Below, in pieces: positions 7,234 to 14,840 of a DNA stretch of 23,234 nt. Position 1 is the stretch's first letter. Each line of letters starts with the position of its first letter. The notes beneath the pieces are model-generated. The model saw nothing but the letters and a program-made list of their open reading frames with translations, searched no databases and was not told the DNA's origin. The translations under genes were made by a program, and so were the position numbers. This DNA comes from a virus. The DNA lies in the IMG/VR virus record IMGVR_UViG_3300024518_002080, positions 1 through 23,234 of that record. One strand, given 5' to 3'.

Positions 7234-8382
7234 TTAGCCCAATAATAGAGCGATTGCGTCAGGTCTCCACGCTTTATAACCCCAAACAGCCGCAACATAA
7301 ATCATTGCTTTGTTGAAGCCCTTATAAACGCTGATCTCGAACGTCAAACCCGAATGCGGGTCTTGAACGATCATAACGTCCTGAGCCGCATCGCCACCAA
7401 AAGGTTTCGCAGGCGCTCGCATAGCAAGCTCGATTGCAGACTGGTGTAGACCCACGTTAGCCGTGAAGTCGTTACCAATAGTCATTTCGACAGTATCAGC
7501 TAGAGCCGCCTGTAGTCCAGGCGTACCAATAACAGCAGTACCACCCGCAGCGGTGAAACCAGTGTTAACAACATACTTGTTAGTATCGCCAGCGAAAGTC
7601 ACAACATCACCAGAAAGCAAAGTTCCACCATCGCCGCCATCTAGCACGATAGAAGATTCACCAACAGGCTCGCCGCCAGCAGCATCAAGACCTGTGGCCG
7701 TTCCTTTAGTGTGGCTTTGAACTTGTGCAGACTCTTTAAGCATAAATCCCTGCAAATCCAATAAAGCGCCTTGACGCAATAGCGAACTATCAGCACTTTC
7801 ATTTGCTTTTTGTAGCTGTGCAAGCTGACGAAGGTTCGTTCCGGCTAGTGAGTTAACAACCAGCGACAAACGCCCATCATTTACAGGCTGACCGTTATCA
7901 AAGATAATCTGGCGAAGCTCTGCAATGTCGTTAAAGTTAGAACCGAAGGGAGTAGTACCCGCAGTACCGAAAGCGCGTGAAGCGTTAGTATAAGCCTCTG
8001 TCGCTAGGTCTGTCTCGATCTCGTTTGTGATGGTACGCATTGCCTGAGCAATTTGATCACCATAGATAGTCTCATAACCAGCACCACCGCCAGCAAATTT
8101 AACATCTTCACCAGTCCAGGGGATAGCTACGCCGCGTTGCTTAGTAAGCGTCATGGTCTTGTTATCCACTGTCTGATCTGTACCCTCTGGAACAGTCATA
8201 GATGGAGTCAAGTCACCAGCCGCAACTTGTCGCGTGAAGTGTGAGCGCACAGTTTGGCCCACAGCAGCAGACTCAGTGCCTCGGTTAATTGTTACGGATG
8301 GAATGAAACCTACAGCTTCACGCCCTACGTTGTCAGCCGCGATGTAAATATCAGCAGCTAAATCGGTTAATACATTTGCCAT
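7234..8382 (-). CDS. Major capsid (coat) protein, P22 gp5-like
   Basis: A 382-aa protein. MANVLTDLAADIYIAADNVGREAVGFIPSV at the start, TVPEGTDQTVDNKTMTLTKQRG near residue 85 and the Gly/Ala-rich middle segment (about residues 215-300) fit the P22 coat family, an HK97-fold protein with an inserted domain. The last third contains VGLHQSAIELAMRAP and DPHSGLTFEISVYKGFNK, also typical. It assembles on the scaffold (next gene upstream) into the procapsid. It is slightly shorter than P22 coat (about 430 aa). AAAGGG precedes the ATG at 8382. A terminator follows directly. Confidence 0.88.
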   Translation of the reverse strand: MANVLTDLAADIYIAADNVGREAVGFIPSVTINRGTESAAVGQTVRSHFTRQVAAGDLTPSMTVPEGTDQTVDNKTMTLTKQRGVAIPWTGEDVKFAGGGAGYETIYGDQIAQAMRTITNEIETDLATEAYTNASRAFGTAGTTPFGSNFNDIAELRQIIFDNGQPVNDGRLSLVVNSLAGTNLRQLAQLQKANESADSSLLRQGALLDLQGFMLKESAQVQSHTKGTATGLDAAGGEPVGESSIVLDGGDGGTLLSGDVVTFAGDTNKYVVNTGFTAAGGTAVIGTPGLQAALADTVEMTIGNDFTANVGLHQSAIELAMRAPAKPFGGDAAQDVMIVQDPHSGLTFEISVYKGFNKAMIYVAAVWGYKAWRPDAIALLLG

Positions 8383-8395
8383 TTTTTAATACCCT

Positions 8396-9142
8396 TTAGT
8401 TATCTTGTATAGTTACGCCAGATTTGACTTTACTCATTCGCTCATTTGGATTAAGTTTCTCAAAATCTGATCTTGAAATTATCTTGCTACCAGCTCCGCT
8501 TGCCCCGCTTCCAGTAGCTCCGCTACCTTGTGTTTGACCGAAGAAAATACGAGTACTTGGGTTATCACGGAGGTTAGACAAAAACTCTACCCCAGTCATA
8601 AAACCGCTTGCGCTAGTTAATGGCTTATCACCATCAAAGGCGCGAAACTCGCCGCTTTCAGTCTTTTTAAATGCTCTCTTTCCTTCTTCTACTAAATACT
8701 TTTCCGCACCATCCACCGCTTTAAGCTGCGGGTATTTTGCGTTGTATTCCTGTATCTGTGTTCGCATGTAATTAGATAACTCTGTTTCGTCTAACTTAGC
8801 CTTTAAGCTGTCGTTATCAGATTTGATTGAATCTAATTGTGCTTTGTATTCTTGTGCGGCCTCTTCTTTTGCCTTCGACAGTTGAGCCTTCAACTTATCA
8901 ATAGCATCATTACCGCTTCCGCCTGTTTGAGCGTCATCTAAACGCTTCCGCAGATCCTCTACCTTTTGGTCTGCTATGGCTTTATCTCTTACCGCTTTCT
9001 CAGCCTGATCTCGCGCTGTGCTTGCGGTTGCTTCAACTTGTCGATCAATCGACTCATTGATGAATCTAATTAATTCCGGGCTTTCTAAAGCTTCTTGTGG
9101 AATCGTGTCCGGTCTTTTAAAACTTGTAAAATCAATAGGCAT
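8396..9142 (-). CDS. Capsid scaffolding protein
   Basis: A 248-aa, highly charged and mostly helical protein with a long coiled-coil region (about residues 40-130: heptad-like runs of Ala, Lys, Glu, Asp and Leu), a Gly/Ser linker (GSGATGSGASGAGS, about 207-220) and a short C-terminal segment SRSDFEKLNPNERMSKVKSG. The C-terminus resembles the coat-binding helix-turn-helix at the end of many scaffolds. Position immediately before the coat gene and after the portal gene is the classical one. A GGAGAG ribosome-binding site precedes the ATG at 9142. Scaffolds shape the procapsid and leave before DNA packaging. Confidence 0.85.
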   Translation of the reverse strand: MPIDFTSFKRPDTIPQEALESPELIRFINESIDRQVEATASTARDQAEKAVRDKAIADQKVEDLRKRLDDAQTGGSGNDAIDKLKAQLSKAKEEAAQEYKAQLDSIKSDNDSLKAKLDETELSNYMRTQIQEYNAKYPQLKAVDGAEKYLVEEGKRAFKKTESGEFRAFDGDKPLTSASGFMTGVEFLSNLRDNPSTRIFFGQTQGSGATGSGASGAGSKIISRSDFEKLNPNERMSKVKSGVTIQDN

Positions 9143-9185
9143 TATTACTCTCCGAGCATTTATGTTTTAGTAGCTCCGCTACCGC

Positions 9186-10493
9186 TTAAAAAGGTCTATC
9201 TACAATCTCCGCATCCATCTCTTCGTCTGTCTTGTCTGTAAGACCTGAACGCCGCGCATACTCACGAGGAACGGACACAGGCAGTACTTGAGATGCCACC
9301 GCAGCATTTAACGCCGTCAACAGCCTGTCGCTCGCCTCAGTAAAGGTAAAATCGGTTGATAACTGAACCGTTACCTCGCCACCCCTACCAGACCATTGCG
9401 CCATACACTCAACAGCCGAAGTAATTGCCGCAGAAATTGAATTTAAAATAGTGACTATTGTTGCCTGTTTTGCCGTTGCCCTCATTCGGACAGACTCCGC
9501 AGATTCAACACCGTCACCCTTTTGACTAATAGTGACCGCGTACTGTTCAGCTATTAAAAGCTCATCTTGTATCGCCTTTCTGAAAGCCTCTTCGCTCCCC
9601 TCAGTGCCGCCAATCTCGCCAAACTTAGCCGATTCATTCTCAGCCGTTAGGAACGCGCCAACACCAAAACCACCCGCTAGAATGGCTGTCACCTCTTCAG
9701 GTCTAACGCCTGTCGCATAGGGTGTTTTCTGTCCGTAGTTATGCAAGAACTGGCGATAATCCGCGCTCACCTGATATATAGCCTCTGCTGCATCAGCTAC
9801 AGGTAATAATGGTATAGGGTCGGCGCTAGGGTGGTTGTCTACGCTACCCGCAATAAATACAGGCAGATAATCAAAAGGTAATACCACTTCTTCGCCTATT
9901 TGGTTTTCGTCCTCATCTAAAACGCGAACGTGCGGCTTTCCATCAATAAGCCGATACTCTCTGTATCTCTCTATTGGTTCTTCCTGGTAGGTATCATCTT
10001 CGTCAAAGTACGATTCACTAAACATAGCCGCCGTTATCTTTGAATCATCAGAATCAGATACGGCGTAATTAATAAAGTTTTCTGCTTTATACTCCACGAT
10101 GTAAGGGTCGCCACCACCGACAGGCGCATCGACAACCAAAACAACGTCACCAGCCTCTAAGACCTCGCGCAAAATATCACGCGCTAACTTTTCAGCCGTT
10201 CTGCCGTTAATCGTTACCACATCAAACGGTACGTCTACCTCTGGCGCGTTCTTGAACGCTAAACCGATCACGCCATTCTCTGTGAATTGAACTAAGCTCA
10301 GAACACGAGCGCGTAGCTTGTACGCGTTGTAATGATCCACACCAACCGAACCGCGAGACTTCATTCCAGCAGTTTTAGGCAAATAACATTCACCCGCCTT
10401 GTGAACAACGGCTTGACCCGCGATAAAATCCCGAACCTTTTTAATCGAGGTTAGGCGCTCATGCCGTTCTTTGCTGTGGTGTTTTTTATTCAT
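9186..10493 (-). CDS. Portal protein (DUF4055-type)
   Basis: A 435-aa protein starting at an ATG at 10493 that overlaps the large terminase stop as TGATG; an in-frame TTG one codon earlier is less likely. The N-terminal pattern KKVRDFIAGQAVVHKAGECYLPK ... YNAYKLRARVL is what I recognise from the DUF4055 portal family. A long helical segment around residues 275-345 (GSEEAFRKAIQDELLIAEQYAVTI, then AESVRMRATAKQATI) corresponds to the portal wing/stem. The portal forms the dodecameric ring through which DNA is packaged and to which connector proteins bind. Gene order terminase-portal-scaffold-coat agrees. Confidence 0.85.
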   Translation of the reverse strand: MNKKHHSKERHERLTSIKKVRDFIAGQAVVHKAGECYLPKTAGMKSRGSVGVDHYNAYKLRARVLSLVQFTENGVIGLAFKNAPEVDVPFDVVTINGRTAEKLARDILREVLEAGDVVLVVDAPVGGGDPYIVEYKAENFINYAVSDSDDSKITAAMFSESYFDEDDTYQEEPIERYREYRLIDGKPHVRVLDEDENQIGEEVVLPFDYLPVFIAGSVDNHPSADPIPLLPVADAAEAIYQVSADYRQFLHNYGQKTPYATGVRPEEVTAILAGGFGVGAFLTAENESAKFGEIGGTEGSEEAFRKAIQDELLIAEQYAVTISQKGDGVESAESVRMRATAKQATIVTILNSISAAITSAVECMAQWSGRGGEVTVQLSTDFTFTEASDRLLTALNAAVASQVLPVSVPREYARRSGLTDKTDEEMDAEIVDRPF

Positions 10494-11737
10494 CAATAAC
10501 CGCTTGCCACCGCATGGCTCTGTATGACTGGCCTCACGATAGGCATCTCATAATTAATAAAGTAGCCGCCAGCATCGTTGTGATGGTCTAGCCCTTGTGT
10601 TTTATCCGGCATTCCGTTTTTGTCGTATGCTTGCTGTTCTAGGCTTCGTGTGTATTCAGGGCATAAAGCCGTATTCACTTTGTAACCCCTAACAAACGCC
10701 GCATTCATTGCGTTAACACGGTCTTTTATGGGCGGGTTCTTGCCCTTAGCCCTTACCGTGAATCCGAATTGCCTCAATATTTGTATATCCGTGATTGATG
10801 CGTCTTTTGTGCTTCGACTGCCACCGCTAGAGTCTGGATAGACGTAAATAGCGTGACCCGCATCTTTGTACTGCTGCTTGATAATCTGACCTACTTGTGG
10901 CGTATCGTAGCCCTGCGATATTTCAGCCACCGCATGTGGCATTCCATCGCGCATCACATGGGTTACGCTAGACATGTTGCCCACGTTAAAATCCATTCCG
11001 ATGTATAAAGGCTCGTTAGGCTGTATCGACTCTGAACTGCCGCAATCAACACGGTTAAAACTTGTGTAAACCGTTCCACTCGTTAAATTAACAAACTTTC
11101 CATCAAGATAAGCGTCTAACAGATTCGGCGGGTACATATCCCGCAATGATTCTATGTAGCCGCTAGGAAGGTTCTTTAAATTGCTAGAGGTGGGCGCTCG
11201 TATAATCTCATACCCTGGTCTCGGCTCTTTTTCCCACGCTTCGTAGACAAATCTAAAGCCTTCCGGCGTTGTAGCTACCCCAATAGTGTTAGGCGAACCA
11301 TCAAACTTCTTCTGCCTGTTTCTAGCTAAGACCCTGCGCCAAACCTCCGCCGCATCGTCACGGCTTAGAGTGTCTAGCTCATCTACGTCTGAATCTGCAA
11401 CCTCATAACCGATAATCCTAGAGGGTGTGTCCATTGATCGAAATATTATTCGACCGCATCCCGCTATGTGTAACTCATTAGTCGGTGACTTAATCAGCTT
11501 ATACGGAATCCTTAACTCTTCTAGCTTCTCTTCAAATCTAGGATACGCAATCTGTCTTATCAGATCGTATGTAGGCTCATAAAAAGCAAAGTCGTTCTTA
11601 GGGTACTGGAACGCCTGTATTAACCGCCGATTAATTAATGCCTCAGTCTTGCCAGCTCCATACCCCGCAAGCATTAACGGGTATCTAGCCTTTGATGTTA
11701 TAAAGCTATGTTGTGGAACGGTAGGCTCAAGACGCAT
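10493..11737 (-). CDS. terL: Terminase large subunit
   Basis: A 414-aa packaging ATPase/nuclease. Walker A is AGYGAGKT at residues 24-31, and Walker B-like DSDVDELD is at about 115-122. The C-terminal RNase H-like nuclease carries GMDFN (Asp249), PDSS (Asp302) and DHHNDA (Asp388) as metal-binding acids. Together with the small subunit it cuts concatemeric DNA and pumps it through the portal. The ATG at 11737 overlaps the end of the small subunit gene. The compact length and C-terminal motifs fit terminases that accompany DUF4055 portals and P22-like coats. The packaging mode (pac or cos) cannot be read from the sequence alone. Confidence 0.95.
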   Translation of the reverse strand: MRLEPTVPQHSFITSKARYPLMLAGYGAGKTEALINRRLIQAFQYPKNDFAFYEPTYDLIRQIAYPRFEEKLEELRIPYKLIKSPTNELHIAGCGRIIFRSMDTPSRIIGYEVADSDVDELDTLSRDDAAEVWRRVLARNRQKKFDGSPNTIGVATTPEGFRFVYEAWEKEPRPGYEIIRAPTSSNLKNLPSGYIESLRDMYPPNLLDAYLDGKFVNLTSGTVYTSFNRVDCGSSESIQPNEPLYIGMDFNVGNMSSVTHVMRDGMPHAVAEISQGYDTPQVGQIIKQQYKDAGHAIYVYPDSSGGSRSTKDASITDIQILRQFGFTVRAKGKNPPIKDRVNAMNAAFVRGYKVNTALCPEYTRSLEQQAYDKNGMPDKTQGLDHHNDAGGYFINYEMPIVRPVIQSHAVASGY

Positions 11738-12113
11738 GCGGCACTATGTACTCGATTTTAGGAGGCGTTAGGTTTATATCTTGCTTATCCGTTATCAATC
11801 CATGCAACTTTGCCAGGTTCTGAGCCGATTGCGTCATTGCGCTCGGCTGTCTGCTCTTTTGCGCTACGGAATAAGCAGCTTTATGCATCTTGTCGATCAT
11901 ATCAACCGTTGTCTCGTTGCGTTTAGCTGCCTCATTTTTGGCTTTTGCTATCGCTTCTGAGATAACAGGTTTTGACAAGTTTTCAGAGCCTTGTTGCTGC
12001 GCTGTCTTTTTGCTGTAACCCGCCCTGATAGCCGCCTGAGTAGCGTTTAAATCAATAAGGTACTCAGATACAAAACGCTCTTGCTTGTCTGTTAGTTTAT
12101 GCTGCAAGGTCAT
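11727..12113 (-). CDS. terS: Terminase small subunit
   Basis: A product of about 128 aa. The N-terminal motif LTDKQERFVSEYLIDLNATQAAIRAGYSKKTAQQQGSE (split here only as a description) is the typical Terminase_2 helix-turn-helix for DNA recognition, followed by an oligomerisation helix and a C-terminal tail (PKIEYIVPHAS) that may bind the large subunit. The preferred start is the ATG at 12113, with GGTGA 8 bases upstream. An in-frame GTG at 12125 has no good ribosome-binding site. The gene begins inside the 3' end of the methyltransferase gene and overlaps the large subunit by 11 bases. Confidence 0.92.
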   Translation of the reverse strand: MTLQHKLTDKQERFVSEYLIDLNATQAAIRAGYSKKTAQQQGSENLSKPVISEAIAKAKNEAAKRNETTVDMIDKMHKAAYSVAQKSRQPSAMTQSAQNLAKLHGLITDKQDINLTPPKIEYIVPHAS

Positions 12114-13218
12114 CGTAATAATCACCAGTTTCTAGCATAGCTTTCTTGCCTGTGAATTCCTGCCACCGATTGATAATAACATCGCAAAACTTAGGGTCGA
12201 ACTCCATAACAAAAGACTTGATCCCGTTTTTTTCTGCCGCAATTAACGTAGACCCTGAACCACCAAAATAATCAGCGATAGTGTCCGACGTTAAGCTAAA
12301 CCGCTTAATAATCCACTCCATTAAGCCAACAGGCTTCTGAGTAGGATGTACTCTGTTTATTTTTTCACTGGCCTGCGTGAATTGCCTAACAACGCTTCTA
12401 AAATTAGCCCAAGCCAGCTCGCAGTCAGTTTGATCGCTCTGGCCGTTGTTTTTATCCCAAACCAACCAACACTCGCTGTCTGGAAGAACGCTACAGTAAT
12501 AGTTTGCCCCCCACCAAATATGCTTAGATTTGGGAAAGAGACCATAAATCAGCCCGAAAGCATCCTTAGCCACATCAGCGCTATCATCACCCATTATGTC
12601 AGAGCCATAATTCGCAGACAGAACGCCTGACTTTGAAACGGCGCTCATTCCATACGGAGGATCTGTATGTATTAAATCAGGGTAAACGCCATCCATCAAC
12701 TTATCAACATCGGCAATGCTGGTAGAGTCGCCGCACATCAATCTATGATTACCCAATATCCAGACGTCACCAGGCTTTGTTATTGGTGTCTCTGGCAAGT
12801 CTGGTACTGCGTCCTCGTCAGTTAATCCGTCCTCGATGACTTCAGGCAATTCGAAGCCCGTTAATTCAACATCAAAATCTAACTCGTTTAAGAACTGAAG
12901 CTCGTTATTGACTAGCTCCATATCCCACTCAGTATGGACTTCTCCAAGCCTATTGTCTGCCAGGATGTATGCCTTTCTCTGTGCGGTTGTAAGGTGAGAC
13001 AACTCAATAGTGGGTACTTCGGCCATCCCTAGCTTTTTTGCAGCCAGCAACCGACCATGACCCGCCATAACGCCCCTTTCTCCATCAACCAGTATGGGGT
13101 TATTAAAGCCAAACTCCTTAATTGATGCGGCAATCATTCCGACTTGCTTATCGCTGTGTACTTTTGCGTTATTAACGTAAGGTATTAAGCTGTCTACGTC
13201 GGCATTTTTTACAATCAA
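12097..13218 (-). CDS. ParB-like domain fused to beta-class DNA methyltransferase
   Basis: A 373-aa fusion. Residues 1-110 form a ParB/Srx-like domain (SLIPYVNNAKVHSDKQ, GFNNPILVD, VMAGHGRLLAAKKLG). Residues 150-365 form an N6-adenine/N4-cytosine methyltransferase with TDPPYG (185-190) before the AdoMet motif DYFGGSGST (316-324), which is the beta-class order, plus HPTQKP (291-296). It probably methylates phage DNA to evade restriction or to mark packaging sites; no restriction enzyme partner is visible. The start appears to be a TTG at 13218 with AGGG upstream, since the next Met (residue 28) would break the ParB domain. It is the first protein gene of the late operon. Confidence 0.93.
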   Translation of the reverse strand: MIVKNADVDSLIPYVNNAKVHSDKQVGMIAASIKEFGFNNPILVDGERGVMAGHGRLLAAKKLGMAEVPTIELSHLTTAQRKAYILADNRLGEVHTEWDMELVNNELQFLNELDFDVELTGFELPEVIEDGLTDEDAVPDLPETPITKPGDVWILGNHRLMCGDSTSIADVDKLMDGVYPDLIHTDPPYGMSAVSKSGVLSANYGSDIMGDDSADVAKDAFGLIYGLFPKSKHIWWGANYYCSVLPDSECWLVWDKNNGQSDQTDCELAWANFRSVVRQFTQASEKINRVHPTQKPVGLMEWIIKRFSLTSDTIADYFGGSGSTLIAAEKNGIKSFVMEFDPKFCDVIINRWQEFTGKKAMLETGDYYDDLAA

Positions 13219-13238
13219 TTATAAGCCCTGTGTAAATT

Positions 13239-13319
13239 ACCCGCCCAATATCGTAAAGTGGTAGCTTTTCCAGCCCCTATTGAGTGATGTTGTGGCGGGT
13301 TTATTCTGTATCCCGATAT
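13239..13319 (-). repeat. Two interleaved inverted repeats in the late leader
   Basis: Reading the minus strand, ATATCG (13319-13314) is followed by ACCCGCC (13300-13294), then CGATAT (13253-13248), then GGCGGGT (13245-13239). Each pair is perfectly complementary and the order is A-B-A'-B', which in RNA would give a pseudoknot rather than nested hairpins. It lies between the late terminator and the methyltransferase start. Its role is unknown. Confidence 0.45.
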
Positions 13320-13324
13320 GGAAT

Positions 13325-13358
13325 AAAAAAAGCCCCACCCAAATTAATGAGTGAGGCT
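13325..13358 (-). terminator. Late-operon terminator (tR'-like)
   Basis: Minus-strand AGCCTCACTCA and TGGGTGGGGCT form an 11-bp stem (two G-U pairs) with a 6-base loop TTAATT, followed by seven T. It is the strongest terminator in the window. It lies about 35 bases downstream of the predicted start of the candidate late promoter and upstream of all packaging and structural genes, so it would block them unless overridden. Confidence 0.9.
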
Positions 13359-13378
13359 TATTGTTTCTTTGGGCGCAT
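13358..13378 (-). CDS. Possible six-residue leader peptide in the late transcript
   Basis: ATG at 13378 opens a seven-codon frame, MRPKKQ then TAA. An AAGGG ribosome-binding sequence lies 7 bases upstream, which is ideal spacing. The stop codon's last base is the first base of the terminator stem. A ribosome stopping there would cover the stem. It may be only a chance ORF, but the SD spacing and exact abutment with the terminator are notable. Confidence 0.35.
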   Translation of the reverse strand: MRPKKQ

Positions 13379-13399
13379 TACTCAACCCTTACCTGTATA

Positions 13400-13428
13400 A
13401 GCATACAGTAGTCGCAAGACACAATCAA
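13400..13428 (-). promoter_or_regulatory. Candidate late promoter (pR'-like)
   Basis: Minus-strand -35 TTGATT (13428-13423), a 17-base spacer and -10 TATGCT (13405-13400) match sigma-70 spacing. The same -10 hexamer is found in the predicted cro promoter. The predicted start is near 13393, giving an RNA of about 70 bases ending at the terminator at 13325-13358, similar in idea to the lambda 6S RNA. It lies directly downstream of the Q-like gene. Confidence 0.6.
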
Positions 13429-13451
13429 GTATTCTTTGCAAGTTTTTTCAA

Positions 13452-13901
13452 TTAAATTCCACCTCTGGCAATAAATTCATCTTGAGCATCCTTTAAATCG
13501 CGGTAATACGTTGCTCTTGTTGTGCCTAGTCTCTCGAAGTAAAGACCTTTAACGCGCATTGAATAGTCACCCCTGCCCTCGTTAATGCCCTGTCTTATGC
13601 TTTCATACAGCCTGCCTATGTACCCATCCCGCTCAAGGTAGTGGCATTGTAAGAACATCCGATTATATGGACTCATGCCGTTAATAATCTGGCTACGATA
13701 ATTGTTCGCTTCATCACTTGATACGAAGCCAGACCTTTTAGATGGCGGTGAGTATGGCGCACCTGTTAAGCGTTCTATATCCTTTTTGCAGTCTTGATAA
13801 TCCCTCGCCCATTGTTTTAGCGATGCGTCTGCTAAATCAAACCTTGCCCGACCCTTAACAATGACATCAGGCTGTATCTCTGCCTTGATTGTCTTACCCA
13901 T
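13452..13901 (-). CDS. Putative late transcription regulator, antiterminator Q-like
   Basis: A 149-aa basic protein. The C-terminal half (MSPYNRMFLQCHYLERDGYIGRLY, then MRVKGLYFERLGTTRATYYRDLKDAQDEF) resembles the end of lambdoid Q and sigma region-4-like late regulators: a patch with C-H-Y, then a helix-turn-helix of the form 'lG.trat.yrdl..A..ef'. It is the last gene of the early operon and lies directly before the candidate late promoter and terminator, exactly where Q sits in lambda-like phages. The ATG at 13901 is chosen (GGGA upstream, 2 bases after the previous stop) over a GTG at 13913. The family call is inference; an ArpU-type regulator is the alternative. Confidence 0.5.
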   Translation of the reverse strand: MGKTIKAEIQPDVIVKGRARFDLADASLKQWARDYQDCKKDIERLTGAPYSPPSKRSGFVSSDEANNYRSQIINGMSPYNRMFLQCHYLERDGYIGRLYESIRQGINEGRGDYSMRVKGLYFERLGTTRATYYRDLKDAQDEFIARGGI

Positions 13902-13903
13902 AA

Positions 13904-14335
13904 TCAATCCCACGCCACTAAGTCAATAAAACCATCAAAACCATTAGATCGTTCCTTTCGCATTCGCTTAACCTCATCTCGATAATGTTTCGACATTTCG
14001 CGCTTATCTGCCTTTGTGTACTTAATCATGTTGTTTGCGTGTCGTTCCGTTAGCCATTGATAACGAGTCTCACCCAATACGCTTTTAGCGAGTTTTGCGT
14101 GTGCCGGTGGGTTATCGCCTAGCTTTCTGTGACACCCCCTGCAAATACATAAAGCGTTGTCTGGATATGTCCTAGTGCTAACGTACTTACGGCTTATGAT
14201 GTGTGAGCAATCCATAACCGATGGTCTACCGCCCATTTGAGCGTTAGTGTCGATAATCCCGCAATTCTGACAAGTCCAGTTATCGCGCTCTCTTACTGCC
14301 TCGCTGAATGCTGCGTCTAGTGCGTCACGCTTCAC
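13904..14335 (-). CDS. HNH-type nuclease, NinG/Rap-like
   Basis: A 143-aa protein. Metal-binding and HNH residues are visible: CQNC (22-25), CSHIISRKY (43-51), PDNALCICRGCHR (58-70), i.e. the H..N..H pattern with two zinc cysteine pairs. The C-terminal tail 'Y.WL.E.........K..K.EMSKHYRDEVKRM' resembles NinG/Rap, a structure-specific nuclease of lambdoid phages acting on recombination intermediates. It lies next to the Q-like gene, as ninG does in lambda. The start is a GTG at 14335 overlapping the upstream stop (GTGA), with GGGGG upstream. A general HNH endonuclease is the alternative. Confidence 0.75.
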   Translation of the reverse strand: MKRDALDAAFSEAVRERDNWTCQNCGIIDTNAQMGGRPSVMDCSHIISRKYVSTRTYPDNALCICRGCHRKLGDNPPAHAKLAKSVLGETRYQWLTERHANNMIKYTKADKREMSKHYRDEVKRMRKERSNGFDGFIDLVAWD

Positions 14336-14715
14336 AGATTACCCCCGCCCTGCCGCTTGTTCGCGTTCATGCTTCTCGCCCATTCAAATCGCGCTAATTG
14401 TGTTGCTCGTTTAGTCGCTAATAATTCATAGTCCAACACAGCCGATTCATAACCCTCAGTAATCGCTTGATATGCCTCGCTTGCTTCTGCCACGCATTTA
14501 CGCTCCCCTGCTGTCTTAGCTGTAGCCTGTAAAGTCTGCTGTGCTAAAACTCGTTTAATCTTGTACTCCAAGCCTTTCATGTGCGCCTTAGCCTTAGCGC
14601 AATCTTCGTCTGTCTGAGCTAGGTAGGTTAAAGCCTCGCTGGCTATCTCGTGAATTTGACTCACATCCCACCCCCATAAATCAACCACGCGCAATAAATC
14701 GTACTTGCGGCGCAT
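14332..14715 (-). CDS. Helical phage protein of unknown function
   Basis: A 127-aa, Ala/Lys/Glu-rich, almost wholly helical protein (MRRKYDLLRVVDLWGWDVSQIHE..., a long charged stretch around residues 35-110, ending ARSMNANKRQGGGNL). No catalytic or metal motif is seen. It overlaps the small two-helix membrane gene by 55 bases in another frame and its stop overlaps the NinG-like start. Membership in the early operon suggests a DNA metabolism or host-takeover role, but this is only context. Confidence 0.65.
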   Translation of the reverse strand: MRRKYDLLRVVDLWGWDVSQIHEIASEALTYLAQTDEDCAKAKAHMKGLEYKIKRVLAQQTLQATAKTAGERKCVAEASEAYQAITEGYESAVLDYELLATKRATQLARFEWARSMNANKRQGGGNL

Positions 14716-14840
14716 ATCAGCCCAAACCCCGAACCGATTAGTCCGGTTAAGTCTGCGTTATGACGAAGAAAGCTAAACGCAACATGCAAAGCCATTGCCC
14801 CAGCCATGCCCAAAATTATGATAAAAGTTAAATCAATCAT
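14661..14840 (-). CDS. 59-aa protein with two predicted membrane helices
   Basis: An ATG at 14840 opens 60 codons to a TGA at 14661. The product starts MIDLTFIIILGMAGAMALHV and has a second hydrophobic stretch LTGLIGSGFGLICAASTIYCAWLIY, separated by a short charged loop (FLRHNAD): two membrane helices. GGAGG lies 8 bases before the ATG. It overlaps the upstream coiled-coil gene by 8 bases and the next gene by 55 bases, filling what would otherwise be a gap. Size and topology resemble small holins or other membrane-active phage proteins, but its early-operon position argues against assuming lysis. Confidence 0.62.
   Translation of the reverse strand: MIDLTFIIILGMAGAMALHVAFSFLRHNADLTGLIGSGFGLICAASTIYCAWLIYGGGM

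Noticed and set aside
9143-9185. GTAGC-GGA-GCTAC hairpin between portal and scaffold genes as a terminator
   Set aside because: The stem is only 5 bp with a 3-base loop and has no T run.
12346-12630. Plus-strand and minus-strand frames inside the methyltransferase gene
   Set aside because: The methyltransferase frame carries intact catalytic motifs across this stretch; the others are shadows without ribosome-binding sites.
13218-13223. TATAAT sequence overlapping the methyltransferase start as a -10 promoter element
   Set aside because: It has no -35 at acceptable spacing (best is TTGGGC at 19 bases) and would start RNA inside the gene; a better promoter lies at 13400-13428.
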